Source: Acidobacteriaceae bacterium
Lineage (GTDB): Bacteria > Acidobacteriota > Terriglobia > Terriglobales > Acidobacteriaceae
Direction: 5' to 3'
Assembly: GCA_025350325.1 (NCBI GenBank)
Contig: JANXYB010000132.1
Coordinates: 28,525 to 92,524, forward strand
DNA: 64,000 bases
Of this stretch, positions 1 to 8,265 are shown one piece after another. The notes under the pieces were generated by a model. That model did not search any database. It was not told the origin of the DNA and was given only the letters and a program-made list of their open reading frames with translations. The position numbers were made by a program, and so were the translations under genes. Each line of letters begins with the position of its first letter. Position 1 is the stretch's first letter.

Positions 1-2
1 TC

Positions 3-1103
3 GATAACTTCGGCAACGCGGTCACTCTGCGCGAGGGCAACACGCCCCTCTACCCTCTGCTACGTAGTGCAAAGGCGCTCGGCATCGACCAGCTTTTTGC
101 CAAGCATCAGGGCATGAATCCAACCGGCTCCTTCAAAGACACGGGCATGACGGCAGCGCTGAGCGTTGCCAAGGAGCGCGGCTTTGAATGGGTGGCCTGT
201 GCCTCAACTGGCAATACCTCCGCAGCCATGTCTGCCTATGCAGCGCGCGCCGGCCTGCGCTGCCTCGTTCTAATTCCTGAGGGTAAGATCGCCTGGGGCA
301 AGCTTTCACAAGCGATGGACTACGGCGCCATCACCTGCCAGCTGAAAACTGATTTCGACGGCTGCGTCAAACTGCTTACAAAAATCGTTCGCGAATCGCC
401 CATCTACCTGCTTAACTCCGTCAATCCTTACCGCCTCGAGGGCCAGAAGACACCCGCTTTTGAAATTGCAGAGGCCTTTGACTGGAACGTGCCCGATCAT
501 CTGATCGTCCCCGGCGGCAACCTCGCCAACAGCGCCGCACTGGGCAAGGGTTTTCGTGAACTGCACGAACTCGGCCTGGTGGCGCGCCTGCCGAAAATCT
601 CAGTGATCCAAGCTCAGGGAGCGAACCCCCTCGCGCGCGCTTTCGCCGCCAACGACGGCCAATCCATCGAGCCGGTTGAGGCCCATACCCGCGCAACGGC
701 CATTCGCATCGGTAACCCTGCATCGTGGCGCAAAGCAGCTCGCGTCATTCACGAGACCGGCGGATGGTGCCTCGACGTCAGCGAAGCTGAAATCGCCATC
801 GCCAAAGCGGAATTAGGCGCCGAAGGTCTGGGTTGCGAGCCTGCCTCAGCCGTGACTCTCGCCGGTCTGAAAAAACTACGCGCGCAGGGCAAAGTCGCCG
901 GCAGCGAAACCGTTGTCCTAATTCTCACCGGGCACACGCTCAAGGATGCGGATTACACCATCGACTTTCACCGTGGAACTTTACTCAGTGAGAAAGAATC
1001 CGCCGGTCACGAGATTGCTATCGAAGCACTTCGCCGGAATGCGGTCGCTGTTGACGCCACTCCCGAGGCGGTGCTCGCCGCGATGCAGGTTGACGCACGA
1101 TGA
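3..1103 (+). CDS. thrC: Threonine synthase, 5'-truncated by the window edge
   Basis: PLP-dependent enzyme that converts O-phosphohomoserine to threonine in the cytoplasm. The reading frame is open from base 3, so the start lies outside the window. The visible part begins with the typical GNTPLY motif and then has KHQGMNPTGSFKDTGM, which carries the Schiff-base lysine. Further on are the ASTGNTSAA loop that binds substrate and phosphate, and a Gly-rich VPGGNLAN cofactor loop. The gene ends in an ATGA overlap with thrB, so the two are translationally coupled. An ATG at 114 exists but lies inside the conserved PLP-lysine region and cannot be the true start. Confidence is high from motifs and from the thrB neighbour. 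Confidence 0.96.
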   Translation, partial: DNFGNAVTLREGNTPLYPLLRSAKALGIDQLFAKHQGMNPTGSFKDTGMTAALSVAKERGFEWVACASTGNTSAAMSAYAARAGLRCLVLIPEGKIAWGKLSQAMDYGAITCQLKTDFDGCVKLLTKIVRESPIYLLNSVNPYRLEGQKTPAFEIAEAFDWNVPDHLIVPGGNLANSAALGKGFRELHELGLVARLPKISVIQAQGANPLARAFAANDGQSIEPVEAHTRATAIRIGNPASWRKAARVIHETGGWCLDVSEAEIAIAKAELGAEGLGCEPASAVTLAGLKKLRAQGKVAGSETVVLILTGHTLKDADYTIDFHRGTLLSEKESAGHEIAIEALRRNAVAVDATPEAVLAAMQVDAR

Positions 1104-2038
1104 GCGTCTCGCCCGGCCAGCCAGGCAAACTGCGCCTCCGCCTTCCCGCCTCATCTGCCAACCTTGGCCCCGGCTTCGATGCCGCTGCCGTGGCTCTCAA
1201 CTTTTATCTCGACGTTGAAGCCGAACTTGCGTCTGAATTTTCAATCATCGCGACTGGTAGCGATAGCGAACGCTGTTCGCGCCTCGACGACAATCTGGTT
1301 CTGAACATCTACACACGTCTGCTCACCGAGAATGGCAAACCCATTACGCCACTCGCCGTTCGCATGGCCAACAGCGTGCCCCTCGGTATGGGTTGCGGAT
1401 CATCCGCTACCGGCCGGCTCGCAGCCATCGCGCTTGCCGTGCATTTCGGCCAACTGGGTTGGACGAGCGACCAGATACTCGAAGAGGCGTGCGCACTCGA
1501 GGGCCATCCCGACAACGCCGCGGCCTGTTGGCTGGGCGGCTTCGTCGTTGCCGCCAACGCGGGCCGCAAGGTGCATCTGGCACGCGTGGTACCGCCTGCA
1601 GACTGGCGTGCCATCGTGGTGCTGCCGCTCGATTCGCTGGCGACGAGCAAGGCGCGTGGGGTCCTGCCAGCTGTGTATTCGCGTGCCGATGTGGTGGCCA
1701 ATATACAGGCGGTATCGCTGCTCGGCCTGGCCTTTGCGCAGGCGCGCGGAGACCTGCTGCACGCAGCGATGAATGACCGCATCCACCAGCCCTACCGCGC
1801 AGCAATTTGCCCGCTGCTGCCGCGCCTGCTCCCCCTTGCAGAAACCCATGGCATTCTCGGTGCCGCGCTGAGTGGTGCCGGGCCTGCGGTCCTGATCATT
1901 ACCGGCAGCGAGGCCGACGTAGCTCCTGCCTCCGCCGCCATCCGGCAAGCGCTCGCGGGCGTCGCTGAAGTAAAACTTCACGTCTGCCGCTTTGAAATTA
2001 CGGGCGCTAGCGAGTCGTGGGAACATCGCGGCGATTAA
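1100..2038 (+). CDS. thrB: Homoserine kinase (GHMP kinase family)
   Basis: Phosphorylates homoserine with ATP to give the substrate of threonine synthase. The 312-residue length is normal. The N-terminus has the GHMP signature ASSANLGPGFD, and the ATP-binding motif is PLGMGCGSSATGRLAA at about residues 94-109. A Gly-rich C-terminal motif GAALSGAGPAVL is also present. It overlaps the thrC stop codon by 4 nt (ATGA). The next gene is almost 500 bp away, so thrC-thrB probably ends the threonine operon. A short hairpin (GCGAAG / CTTCGC, 2042-2056) follows the stop codon but has no T-tract. Confidence 0.95.
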   Translation: MSVSPGQPGKLRLRLPASSANLGPGFDAAAVALNFYLDVEAELASEFSIIATGSDSERCSRLDDNLVLNIYTRLLTENGKPITPLAVRMANSVPLGMGCGSSATGRLAAIALAVHFGQLGWTSDQILEEACALEGHPDNAAACWLGGFVVAANAGRKVHLARVVPPADWRAIVVLPLDSLATSKARGVLPAVYSRADVVANIQAVSLLGLAFAQARGDLLHAAMNDRIHQPYRAAICPLLPRLLPLAETHGILGAALSGAGPAVLIITGSEADVAPASAAIRQALAGVAEVKLHVCRFEITGASESWEHRGD

Positions 2039-2520
2039 TGTGCGAAGCGTCTTCGCGGAGCCATTAACATTTCTCAATCAGTTTGCTCGCAAAGATTTCG
2101 TTTTGAGTGACGCAGGTCACCGACCAAAGCCAATTGCTCGGTCAAACTTCATTTATCTTCATGGTTCGGATAGCTCGTAAAAAAGTAGTCCTAGAGCCGG
2201 GAGATACGAGGTAGCAGCGGAAAGGGGAAGCCGCAGTTTGCTTCGTCTACACACGGAATCGCCAGTAGCCATGCACGATTGACCTCCAATGCGGGCTACT
2301 GGTCTCCGCTTTCGCTGTGGAGGACACAGGCTCAACGCAATTTCATCTCAATCGCTCATTTTTCTTGCCATTGGAAACGAACCGGGCGAAATGCGCACGA
2401 TTCGAAAGGTTGGAGTCGCCGAAGCGGGCCGCTTTGCGTCCTTCGGGGCTGCTGGCGCATCCTATATAGGCACGGTAAGCCGCTTGAAGACGACAAACGC
2501 GGGGCACCGCAAGGAGAATC
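2039..2520. other. Intergenic region between thrB and trxA
   Basis: 482 bp without a convincing gene. It holds three inverted repeats: a 6-bp hairpin at 2042-2056 just after thrB, a 9-bp repeat CCAGTAGCC / GGCTACTGG at 2262-2270 and 2294-2302, and AAGCGG.CCGCTT near 2422-2434. A TATATAGG box near 2461-2470 could be part of the trxA promoter, but I see no good -35 partner. Short open frames here lack ribosome binding sites and recognisable sequence. Confidence 0.5.
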
Positions 2521-2853
2521 ATGGCTGGATTGGGAGTTCTTGAAGTAAGCGATGCAACGTTTGAACAAGAAGTGCTGCGCAGCGAGCAGCCGGTACTGGT
2601 TGATTTCTGGGCAGCCTGGTGCGGCCCCTGCAAAGCCATTGCCCCTATAGTCGACGGCGTAGCGAAGACTTATGCCGGCAAGCTCAAAGTGGCTAAGGTC
2701 GATGTGGACCAGAATACCGCCACTCCCTCGCGCTACGGGATTCGCGGCATTCCCGCCCTGCTTTTCTTCAAGGGAGGCAAGGTCGCCGACCAGGTGGTTG
2801 GTTACGTTCCCCAAAATGTGATCGAAGAAAAAGTGCAGAAGCTGCTGGCCTAA
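2521..2853 (+). CDS. trxA: Thioredoxin
   Basis: Small cytoplasmic disulfide reductase of 110 residues, the normal size. The active site WCGPC is at residues 33-37 in the expected context (DFWAAWCGPCK), and the cis-proline motif RGIPALLFFKGG follows. The start ATG is preceded by AAGGAG at optimal spacing. The gene stands alone: a strong intrinsic terminator follows it and lexA lies beyond in the opposite direction. It probably supplies electrons to ribonucleotide reductase, methionine sulfoxide reductase and similar enzymes. Confidence 0.97.
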   Translation: MAGLGVLEVSDATFEQEVLRSEQPVLVDFWAAWCGPCKAIAPIVDGVAKTYAGKLKVAKVDVDQNTATPSRYGIRGIPALLFFKGGKVADQVVGYVPQNVIEEKVQKLLA

Positions 2854-2873
2854 CCCCGGTTGCGATTGACCCG

Positions 2874-2902
2874 AAAAAGCCTGGCAGTTTGCCGGGCTTT
2901 TT
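2874..2902. terminator. Bidirectional rho-independent terminator between trxA and lexA
   Basis: The arms are AAAAAGCCTGGC (2874-2885) and GCCGGGCTTTTT (2891-2902), with a 5-nt loop. The stem is GC-rich with A-tract on one side and T-tract on the other, so it can end transcripts from both convergent genes. Confidence 0.9.
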
Positions 2903-2950
2903 AGTTGCGATGTCTGTAGCCAGCGGACCGAGCCGCCAGCCTCAAATGCA

Positions 2951-3556
2951 TTACCGGTATTTCCGCAGCACACCGAGTACGCGACCCTGGATTGCAACCT
3001 GCGCGGCGGGTACGAATATGGGCTCCATCTCGGTGTTAGCGGGCTGTAGGCGGATTACCTGGCCTTCTGAGTAAAACCGCTTCAAAGTCGTCTCAGACCC
3101 ATGCACCAGCGCCACCACGATTTCACCCTGGCGGGCGGTGCGGGTACGCTCCACGAGCACATAATCCCCATTGATGATGTGTTCGTCGCGCATCGAGTCG
3201 CCGCGCACCTCAAGGGCAAATACATCTCGATTTCCCACCACATCGTGAAGAGAGATGGTCTCAGCAACCTCTGAGGCCTCGACCGGCTGGCCGGCAGCGA
3301 TGCGTCCCACGAGCGGCAGGCGATCGCTTGAGCGGGTGCGCGCGCCGGGCGGCAGCACATCGATCGACCGGCTCCGGTTATGCACGCGGTCAAGCAGGCC
3401 CTTCTTTTCAAGGTTGGTGATGTGCTTGTGCACCGTGGCCAGGCTCTTCAAGCCCATGCCGCGTGCAATCTCTTCAAAAGAAGGGGAATAGCCGTTGCGC
3501 ATAACGAATGACTCAAGAAAATCGAGAATTTCTTTTTGCCTTCTGGTGACAGCCAT
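2951..3556 (-). CDS. lexA: SOS regulator LexA
   Basis: Repressor and self-cleaving S24-family protease of the SOS response; DNA damage and RecA filaments trigger its cleavage. The protein is 201 residues. The N-terminal winged helix (about 1-68) carries SPSFEEIARGMGLKSLATVHKHI. The cleavage site Ala88-Gly89 lies in RIAAGQP, and the catalytic dyad is Ser121 (GDSM) and Lys159 (TTLKRF). I start it at the ATG of MAVTRRQ because that is the conserved N-terminus; the frame is open further upstream but that extension is not LexA-like. No Shine-Dalgarno precedes this ATG and the promoter sits immediately upstream, so the mRNA may be leaderless. Confidence 0.95.
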   Translation of the reverse strand: MAVTRRQKEILDFLESFVMRNGYSPSFEEIARGMGLKSLATVHKHITNLEKKGLLDRVHNRSRSIDVLPPGARTRSSDRLPLVGRIAAGQPVEASEVAETISLHDVVGNRDVFALEVRGDSMRDEHIINGDYVLVERTRTARQGEIVVALVHGSETTLKRFYSEGQVIRLQPANTEMEPIFVPAAQVAIQGRVLGVLRKYR

Positions 3557-3590
3557 GGGCGGATTATAGCGAATAAAAAGCGAATCGCAA
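3556..3590 (-). promoter_or_regulatory. Predicted lexA promoter, possibly leaderless
   Basis: On the minus strand, TTGCGA (3590-3585) and TATAAT (3568-3563) are separated by 16 bp. A start site about 7 nt after the -10 box would fall on the A of the lexA ATG at 3556. I did not find a classical E. coli CTGT-N8-ACAG or Bacillus GAAC-N4-GTTC SOS box here. Confidence 0.6.
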
Positions 3591-3779
3591 CAGGTTCTGC
3601 AAGTTTTTCTTCTTCGGCGTTCCAATATCGGTAACCGGGTTGGCGCGATGCAACTGTCCTTATGTTCGCGGGACTGCGCTATGCATATATTTTGCCTAAG
3701 GAAAAATCTTCACATGCCGATGAGTTTAGGTGAGCCAGTTTGCCGAAGAGGATCAGTGCGGGTGGGTCGAGGGCGCTAG

Positions 3780-4838
3780 ATGATCTCATTGAAAAAGTAC
3801 GTTGACAGCGCAGAAAGCCAATCCAGGGACAACTCTGCTGATGCGGCAGCCGATGTTCTGCCGGTAGTTCTGGGTGCTTACCGGGCCACACTGCTCGAAA
3901 TTGGAAGCTGCAGCGCGTCCACGTTTCCAGCGCTAGGTCAGGACCTCAAGCAAAACCTGGGCAGGATAGAAGAGAGACTTTCTGCCACCGTAAGCTCCAG
4001 CGACGTAATCGAAGCAGAGCATGCGGTGCGGGAACAGCTTCGCGAGTGGAGCGCGCGCGCAGTCCGCCACTACCGGCAGAAGGCGGAGGAAGTACGAGAC
4101 ATCCTCCTGGTTATGGCCTGCACCGCCGAATCCGTCGGTCAACGGGACTTGCGCTGCGCCCAGCAAATAGATGTCGTGACCGCCGAATTGAAAACCATTT
4201 CCAGCCTTGACGACCTGAGCCTGATGCGTGGGTCCATCGAGAAAGGCGCGGCAGATTTGAAGTCATGCATTGACCGCATGACCGCCGAGGGTAAGGCAGT
4301 CGTTGAGCATTTGCGGGTGGAGGTTGCAACCTGCCGGGCACGGCTCGAACAGGCGGAATACATTGCCTCGTGCGATGCGGTGACGGGATTAGGCAGCCGG
4401 CCTTGGATAGAAGAGCAGATAGAGAAGCGCATTGATTCTCGAAGTATATTTTGTGCTGCCTTGATGGATATAGACAGCTTCGGGCGCATCAACGTCGCAC
4501 ATGGGCGCGCTACCGGAGACATACTGCTCAAGCAATTTGCAGCGGAGTTGCGCTCCGCTTCGCGGGCTAGCGACGTTGCCGGGCGCTGGGGTGGCGACCA
4601 GTTCATCGTGCTTTTGAATACCGCATTGCCCGAATCGAAGGCGCAGATCGATCGCCTGCAGGCGTGGGCGTGTGGAGACTACAACGTCCCAGGAAAATTC
4701 GGCCCGCTCAAATTGCGCGTGGAAGCCTGCTTCGGTTTGGTGGAGCACGCGTTGAGTGAATCCATGGCACAACTTATGCAACGCGTCGAAATAGACATGT
4801 ACGCGCATAAGGCGGCGGCAAAGAGAAAGACGGCTTGA
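3780..4838 (+). CDS. GGDEF-domain protein with degenerate GGDQF site
   Basis: Diguanylate-cyclase-like protein of 352 residues. The N-terminal 190 or so residues are predicted mainly helical and of unknown type, with no membrane segment, so the protein should be cytoplasmic. The GGDEF domain begins near DAVTGLGSRPWIE (about 200) and has the metal-binding Asp region ALMDIDSFGRIN. The signature at about residues 271-275 reads GGDQF: the fourth, normally Glu, position is Gln. Many active enzymes need this acidic pair, so it may be a c-di-GMP or GTP sensor rather than an enzyme. A two-component regulator and flagellar genes follow, which fits a role in the motility/sessility switch. Confidence 0.8.
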   Translation: MISLKKYVDSAESQSRDNSADAAADVLPVVLGAYRATLLEIGSCSASTFPALGQDLKQNLGRIEERLSATVSSSDVIEAEHAVREQLREWSARAVRHYRQKAEEVRDILLVMACTAESVGQRDLRCAQQIDVVTAELKTISSLDDLSLMRGSIEKGAADLKSCIDRMTAEGKAVVEHLRVEVATCRARLEQAEYIASCDAVTGLGSRPWIEEQIEKRIDSRSIFCAALMDIDSFGRINVAHGRATGDILLKQFAAELRSASRASDVAGRWGGDQFIVLLNTALPESKAQIDRLQAWACGDYNVPGKFGPLKLRVEACFGLVEHALSESMAQLMQRVEIDMYAHKAAAKRKTA

Positions 4839-4926
4839 AGCGCTGACTTCTTAGTGCTCGATGGCAAGCGGACCAAAATCAGTCGCGCCAACGCCCCCAC
4901 TCGCCTGTATCCGCCGTCACCGCTCA

Positions 4927-4952
4927 GCGTTCACTAACCCGTTTGTGAACGC
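4927..4952. promoter_or_regulatory. Inverted repeat GCGTTCAC-N10-GTGAACGC
   Basis: Perfect 8-bp arms with a 10-nt spacer, about 180 bp upstream of the response regulator gene. It may be a binding site for a dimeric regulator or a weak hairpin at the end of the GGDEF gene. The region 4839-5130 otherwise contains no gene. Confidence 0.35.
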
Positions 4953-5130
4953 ACGGACCTTACCAAATCCCTTATGAAATTCCTCCTGCCACTTTTACCA
5001 ATTCAATCTTGAGTTCTCTCCCACCACACGTGAAGGTAGAGGAGTGCCGCAAATTAGTGCACTTTAAGTTTGCGACGATACGAAACAGGCGAGCAAAAGA
5101 ACGCGAGCGACGCCGGATAGAGAGGTTGTC

Positions 5131-5889
5131 ATGAAGTTATTGATTGCCGAAGACGATAGAGCGCTGGCATTGTTTTTGCGCCGCGGTCTGGAGGCGGATG
5201 GGCACCGTGTGCTGCTTGCGTTCGACGGCGGAGCGGCTGTCGATACGTTTCGCGCGGAATTGCCCGACCTGACCATTCTCGATCTGAACATGCCGGTGAA
5301 GGATGGAGAGCAAGTGCTCGACGAAATCCGTTGCATGGAACCTGACCTGCCGGTGCTGATACTTACCGGCCGCCAGGAGATCGAAACGCGGGTGCGCTGT
5401 CTCGATCACGGCGCGGATGACCTGATGTTGAAGCCCTTCAGCTTATATGAACTGCGGGCCCGCTGCCGTGCATTGTTACGACGCAAGCGGGAAGCACGGT
5501 TGCTGCTGCGCGCGGGCGATCTTGAATTGAATCGCCTCGACCATACCGTGGCACGCGGCGGTTTGCCGGTACCGCTCACCAATAAGGAGTTTTCGCTGCT
5601 GGAACAGCTAATGCTCAACCGCGGCCACTGTGTTTCTAGAGTGGAATTGCTGACCACGGTATGGAACATGGAGCCGGCGCAGACGACGAATATCGTCGAC
5701 GTGTACGTAAATTATCTGCGCCGCAAGCTCAAGGATGCAGCCCCCGGAAAGCTTATTCGCACCCTGCGAGGCAAAGGGTATTTGGTTCCAAATGAATCAG
5801 AGTTGACGGCATTGGACGTAGCGCGCAGCGCCGTGCATGCGATTGCGGCATCGAGTTTCGCCGCTTGTGCCACCGAGCCCGCGAACTAA
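5131..5889 (+). CDS. OmpR/PhoB-type response regulator (orphan)
   Basis: Two-component DNA-binding regulator of 252 residues. The receiver domain (1-115) has the acidic pocket EDD at 7-9, phospho-acceptor Asp51 in LTILDLNMP, Thr79 and Lys101 (MLKPF), so it looks phosphorylatable. The C-terminal winged helix (about 128-222) contains LTNKEFSLLEQL and the recognition region TNIVDVYVNYLRRKL. A 25-30 residue Ala-rich tail follows. No histidine kinase gene is adjacent. It sits 33 bp upstream of a sigma54 activator and the flagellar operon, so control of flagellar genes is a reasonable inference. Confidence 0.9.
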   Translation: MKLLIAEDDRALALFLRRGLEADGHRVLLAFDGGAAVDTFRAELPDLTILDLNMPVKDGEQVLDEIRCMEPDLPVLILTGRQEIETRVRCLDHGADDLMLKPFSLYELRARCRALLRRKREARLLLRAGDLELNRLDHTVARGGLPVPLTNKEFSLLEQLMLNRGHCVSRVELLTTVWNMEPAQTTNIVDVYVNYLRRKLKDAAPGKLIRTLRGKGYLVPNESELTALDVARSAVHAIAASSFAACATEPAN

Positions 5890-5922
5890 CGTACGTTGAA
5901 TGCTTGATCGAGGAGGATCTAA

Positions 5923-7254
5923 ATGCTGGCTTGTACGGTCCCAGTTTTCCCGGCCATTACGCGTCCACGGCCCCGCACGGCGCTGATCGCGAGCGCTGAC
6001 AGCAATTTTCGCCAGCGGCTCAACGAAATTCTTACCGGGCTACGCTGGCAGGTTCGCGAAGCTGAGGGCGGAGCCCAGGCGTGGGCTGAGGCCAATGGCT
6101 CAACTCCTGAAGCAGTCATCGTCGATTCATGGCTGCCCGATCTCGATCTTGACGAATTTCTGAAAGATTTTCATTCGTTCTTTCCCGAAGTGGACGTCGT
6201 TACCGCGGGCGGGGCATCCTCGATGGAGAGCCCGCGCGGCCCGCATCGCCAGGAACTGCTTTACGCCCTGCGCGGGATTCAAGACACAGACACTGCCGCA
6301 TGGAACACCGCGCCGATTTTAGACAGTAACGACGCGACGGGCGGGACGCAGCAGATGCGGCCTTTTGCTCACATCCCGCAACTGGTGGTTTGGCCGGCCA
6401 AGGCTGCGGCCCCGATCGAAGCAGTCGAGTGCATCATTCCCGCCAGCGTGCATCAAAATCCTGCGGCTCATGCGAAAACGGCCTTGATCGCCGAACGGCT
6501 GCCGGAGCTGATTGGCAATGCATCGTGCATGCTCGAGGTCAGCCGCCGCATTCGCCTGGTGGCTCCGCGCTCGACGCCGGTATTGATTGAAGGGCCCACC
6601 GGATCGGGCAAGGAACTGGTAGCGCAGGCGCTGCATAGACTGTCTCCGCGCTGCCGCAAAACTTTTGTGGCCATCAACTGCGCTGCGATCCCCGAAGCTC
6701 TGCTCGAGGCGGAACTATTCGGCCATACCCGCGGTGCGTTTACCGGGGCAGTGCAAAGCCGTACCGGCAGGATTGAGGCGGCCGATGGAGGCACCCTCTT
6801 TCTCGATGAGATTGGCGAGATGCCCTTGGCGCTGCAATCCAAGCTGCTCAGATTTGTCGAGAGCGGCGAACTGCAGCGGATCGGCGACAACGAAACCGTC
6901 AAAGTGGATGTGCGCATTGTGGCCGCGACTCATCAACCGCTGGCACAGCACACCCAGGCGGGGAGCTTTCGCGCAGACCTCTACTATCGGCTCGCGGTGT
7001 TCTTAATTCGCACGCCCTCGTTGACCGAGCATGCGCAGGACCTGCCGCTGCTGATCGACCACTTTCTTGAGCAGATGGGCCGCGAAGCACCGGTCAAGCG
7101 AATCGACGCATCTGCCATGGCCAAGCTTGAGGCGCATACCTGGCCGGGGAATGTGCGCGAACTCGAACACGTATTGGAACGGGCCGCCATTCTTGCCGGC
7201 GACGACCCGGTATTGACTACGCAGGAAATTGATTTCGGTACCACTATCAACTGA
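5923..7254 (+). CDS. Sigma54 activator without DNA-binding domain, FlgR-like
   Basis: NtrC-family AAA+ activator of 443 residues. The N-terminal receiver-like domain (about 17-100) keeps the phospho-acceptor Asp68 (VIVDSWLPDLD) but has a poor acidic pocket and no clear conserved lysine. A variable linker leads to the AAA+ domain (about 193-425): Walker A GPTGSGKE at 224-231, intact GAFTGA at 271-276, Walker B TLFLDEIG near 291-298, and FRADLYYRL. The protein ends 20 residues after WPGNVRELEHVLERAAIL, so the usual C-terminal Fis-type HTH is absent. Helicobacter and Campylobacter FlgR share this architecture and activate flagellar sigma54 promoters from solution. The next gene is flgB, 48 bp away. 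A strong AGGAGG precedes the start. Confidence 0.9.
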   Translation: MLACTVPVFPAITRPRPRTALIASADSNFRQRLNEILTGLRWQVREAEGGAQAWAEANGSTPEAVIVDSWLPDLDLDEFLKDFHSFFPEVDVVTAGGASSMESPRGPHRQELLYALRGIQDTDTAAWNTAPILDSNDATGGTQQMRPFAHIPQLVVWPAKAAAPIEAVECIIPASVHQNPAAHAKTALIAERLPELIGNASCMLEVSRRIRLVAPRSTPVLIEGPTGSGKELVAQALHRLSPRCRKTFVAINCAAIPEALLEAELFGHTRGAFTGAVQSRTGRIEAADGGTLFLDEIGEMPLALQSKLLRFVESGELQRIGDNETVKVDVRIVAATHQPLAQHTQAGSFRADLYYRLAVFLIRTPSLTEHAQDLPLLIDHFLEQMGREAPVKRIDASAMAKLEAHTWPGNVRELEHVLERAAILAGDDPVLTTQEIDFGTTIN

Positions 7255-7302
7255 CCTGGGCTCTGAATCAAGTGGCGAATGCAACCCGCTGGGGTGACAG
7301 CG

Positions 7303-7668
7303 ATGAATATGCAGATGGAAACGCGAATAAGCGATCAACTGGCGCGCTACCTCGATATGGCAGTCAGCGAAACCAAGCTGACAGCCGCCAATATGGCCAA
7401 TGTAGACACGCCTGGATATCGAACTGTCGGCATCGATTTTGCTGCCGAGATGCACGACGCATTGGCAAGGGTTGAGCGGGGCGGCGTGGAGCATCCTGTG
7501 GACGTCAGGTTGGTTGACGGGCTAATTTCGCGCCCGGATGGAAACAATGTATCGATGGATCGCGAGGGTCTGCACCTGGCAGAAGCTCAACTCAGGTTCA
7601 AAACCGGTGTGACGCTGCTGCGCCTCGAAAACCAGCGCGTGATGGACGCCATTCACGCCGACAAGTAA
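7303..7668 (+). CDS. flgB: Flagellar basal-body rod protein FlgB
   Basis: Proximal rod subunit, exported by the flagellar type III system. At 121 residues it has the usual FlgB features: the N-terminal rod motif AANMANVDTPGYR, the middle GNNVSMDREG, and a C-terminal amphipathic helix. The start at 7303 is preferred because GGGTGA lies 5 nt before it; an upstream in-frame ATG at 7279 would add eight residues. First gene of the flagellar structural run. Confidence 0.93.
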   Translation: MNMQMETRISDQLARYLDMAVSETKLTAANMANVDTPGYRTVGIDFAAEMHDALARVERGGVEHPVDVRLVDGLISRPDGNNVSMDREGLHLAEAQLRFKTGVTLLRLENQRVMDAIHADK

Positions 7669-7705
7669 CGCGACCTGTTAGGTGCAATGCGCGGGAGGCG
7701 CTCTG

Positions 7706-8206
7706 ATGAATCTTTTTGGATTGATGGACACATCGGGTTCGGCCATGCAGGCGGAGCGCATGCGCGCCGAGGTTGTCGCGGCCAACATGGCTAATGCGGA
7801 AACCACAAAAACCGAAGCCGGTGGACCGTATCGTCGCCAGCATGTGGTTTTTGCCGCTGACCAGGGCGATACAGGGTTTTTAAATTCAATCACCAATGCG
7901 ACGGGCAGTTTTGCAAAGGCCAGTGGCCTCACGATGCCCATGTCGATGCTGAATGGGATGAGCGAGGCGGTCGCGCCCGGCGTTCATATTGCGCAGGTGA
8001 TCGAGGATACCGGTGCTCCACTCAAGCGCTACGATCCGGGGCATCCCGACGCGGGCGCGGATGGCTATGTGGCTTACCCCGACATCAATCCACTGACAGA
8101 GATGGTGGACTTGATGGGAGCGACGCGCGCTTATGGTTTGAACAGTTCAGCGGTGCAGGCAGAGAAGGGCATGATTGCGGCAGCCTTGGACATTGCCAAG
8201 GCATAG
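7706..8206 (+). CDS. flgC: Flagellar basal-body rod protein FlgC
   Basis: Proximal rod subunit of 166 residues. It begins MNLFGLMDTSGSAMQAERMRAE, has the rod signature AANMANAETT, and ends with the conserved block NPLTEMVDLMGATRAYGLN typical of FlgC. GGGAGG sits 7 nt before the ATG at 7706; an in-frame upstream ATG at 7682 is less likely. The NMANAETT motif replaces the more common NIANANT but is still readable. Confidence 0.93.
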   Translation: MNLFGLMDTSGSAMQAERMRAEVVAANMANAETTKTEAGGPYRRQHVVFAADQGDTGFLNSITNATGSFAKASGLTMPMSMLNGMSEAVAPGVHIAQVIEDTGAPLKRYDPGHPDAGADGYVAYPDINPLTEMVDLMGATRAYGLNSSAVQAEKGMIAAALDIAKA

Positions 8207-8265
8207 ATTTCATGGAACGACGCGATGGCTACGCGTTGCTGAGGACGATTTGAATTGGAGAAAAA

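Noticed and set aside
1309..2077. Long antisense frames across thrB
   Set aside because: High-GC third-position shadow frames of a clear GHMP kinase gene.
2262..2302. 9-bp inverted repeat in the thrB-trxA gap as a riboswitch or tRNA-like element
   Set aside because: No further conserved structure or sequence of a known class; listed only as part of the gap.
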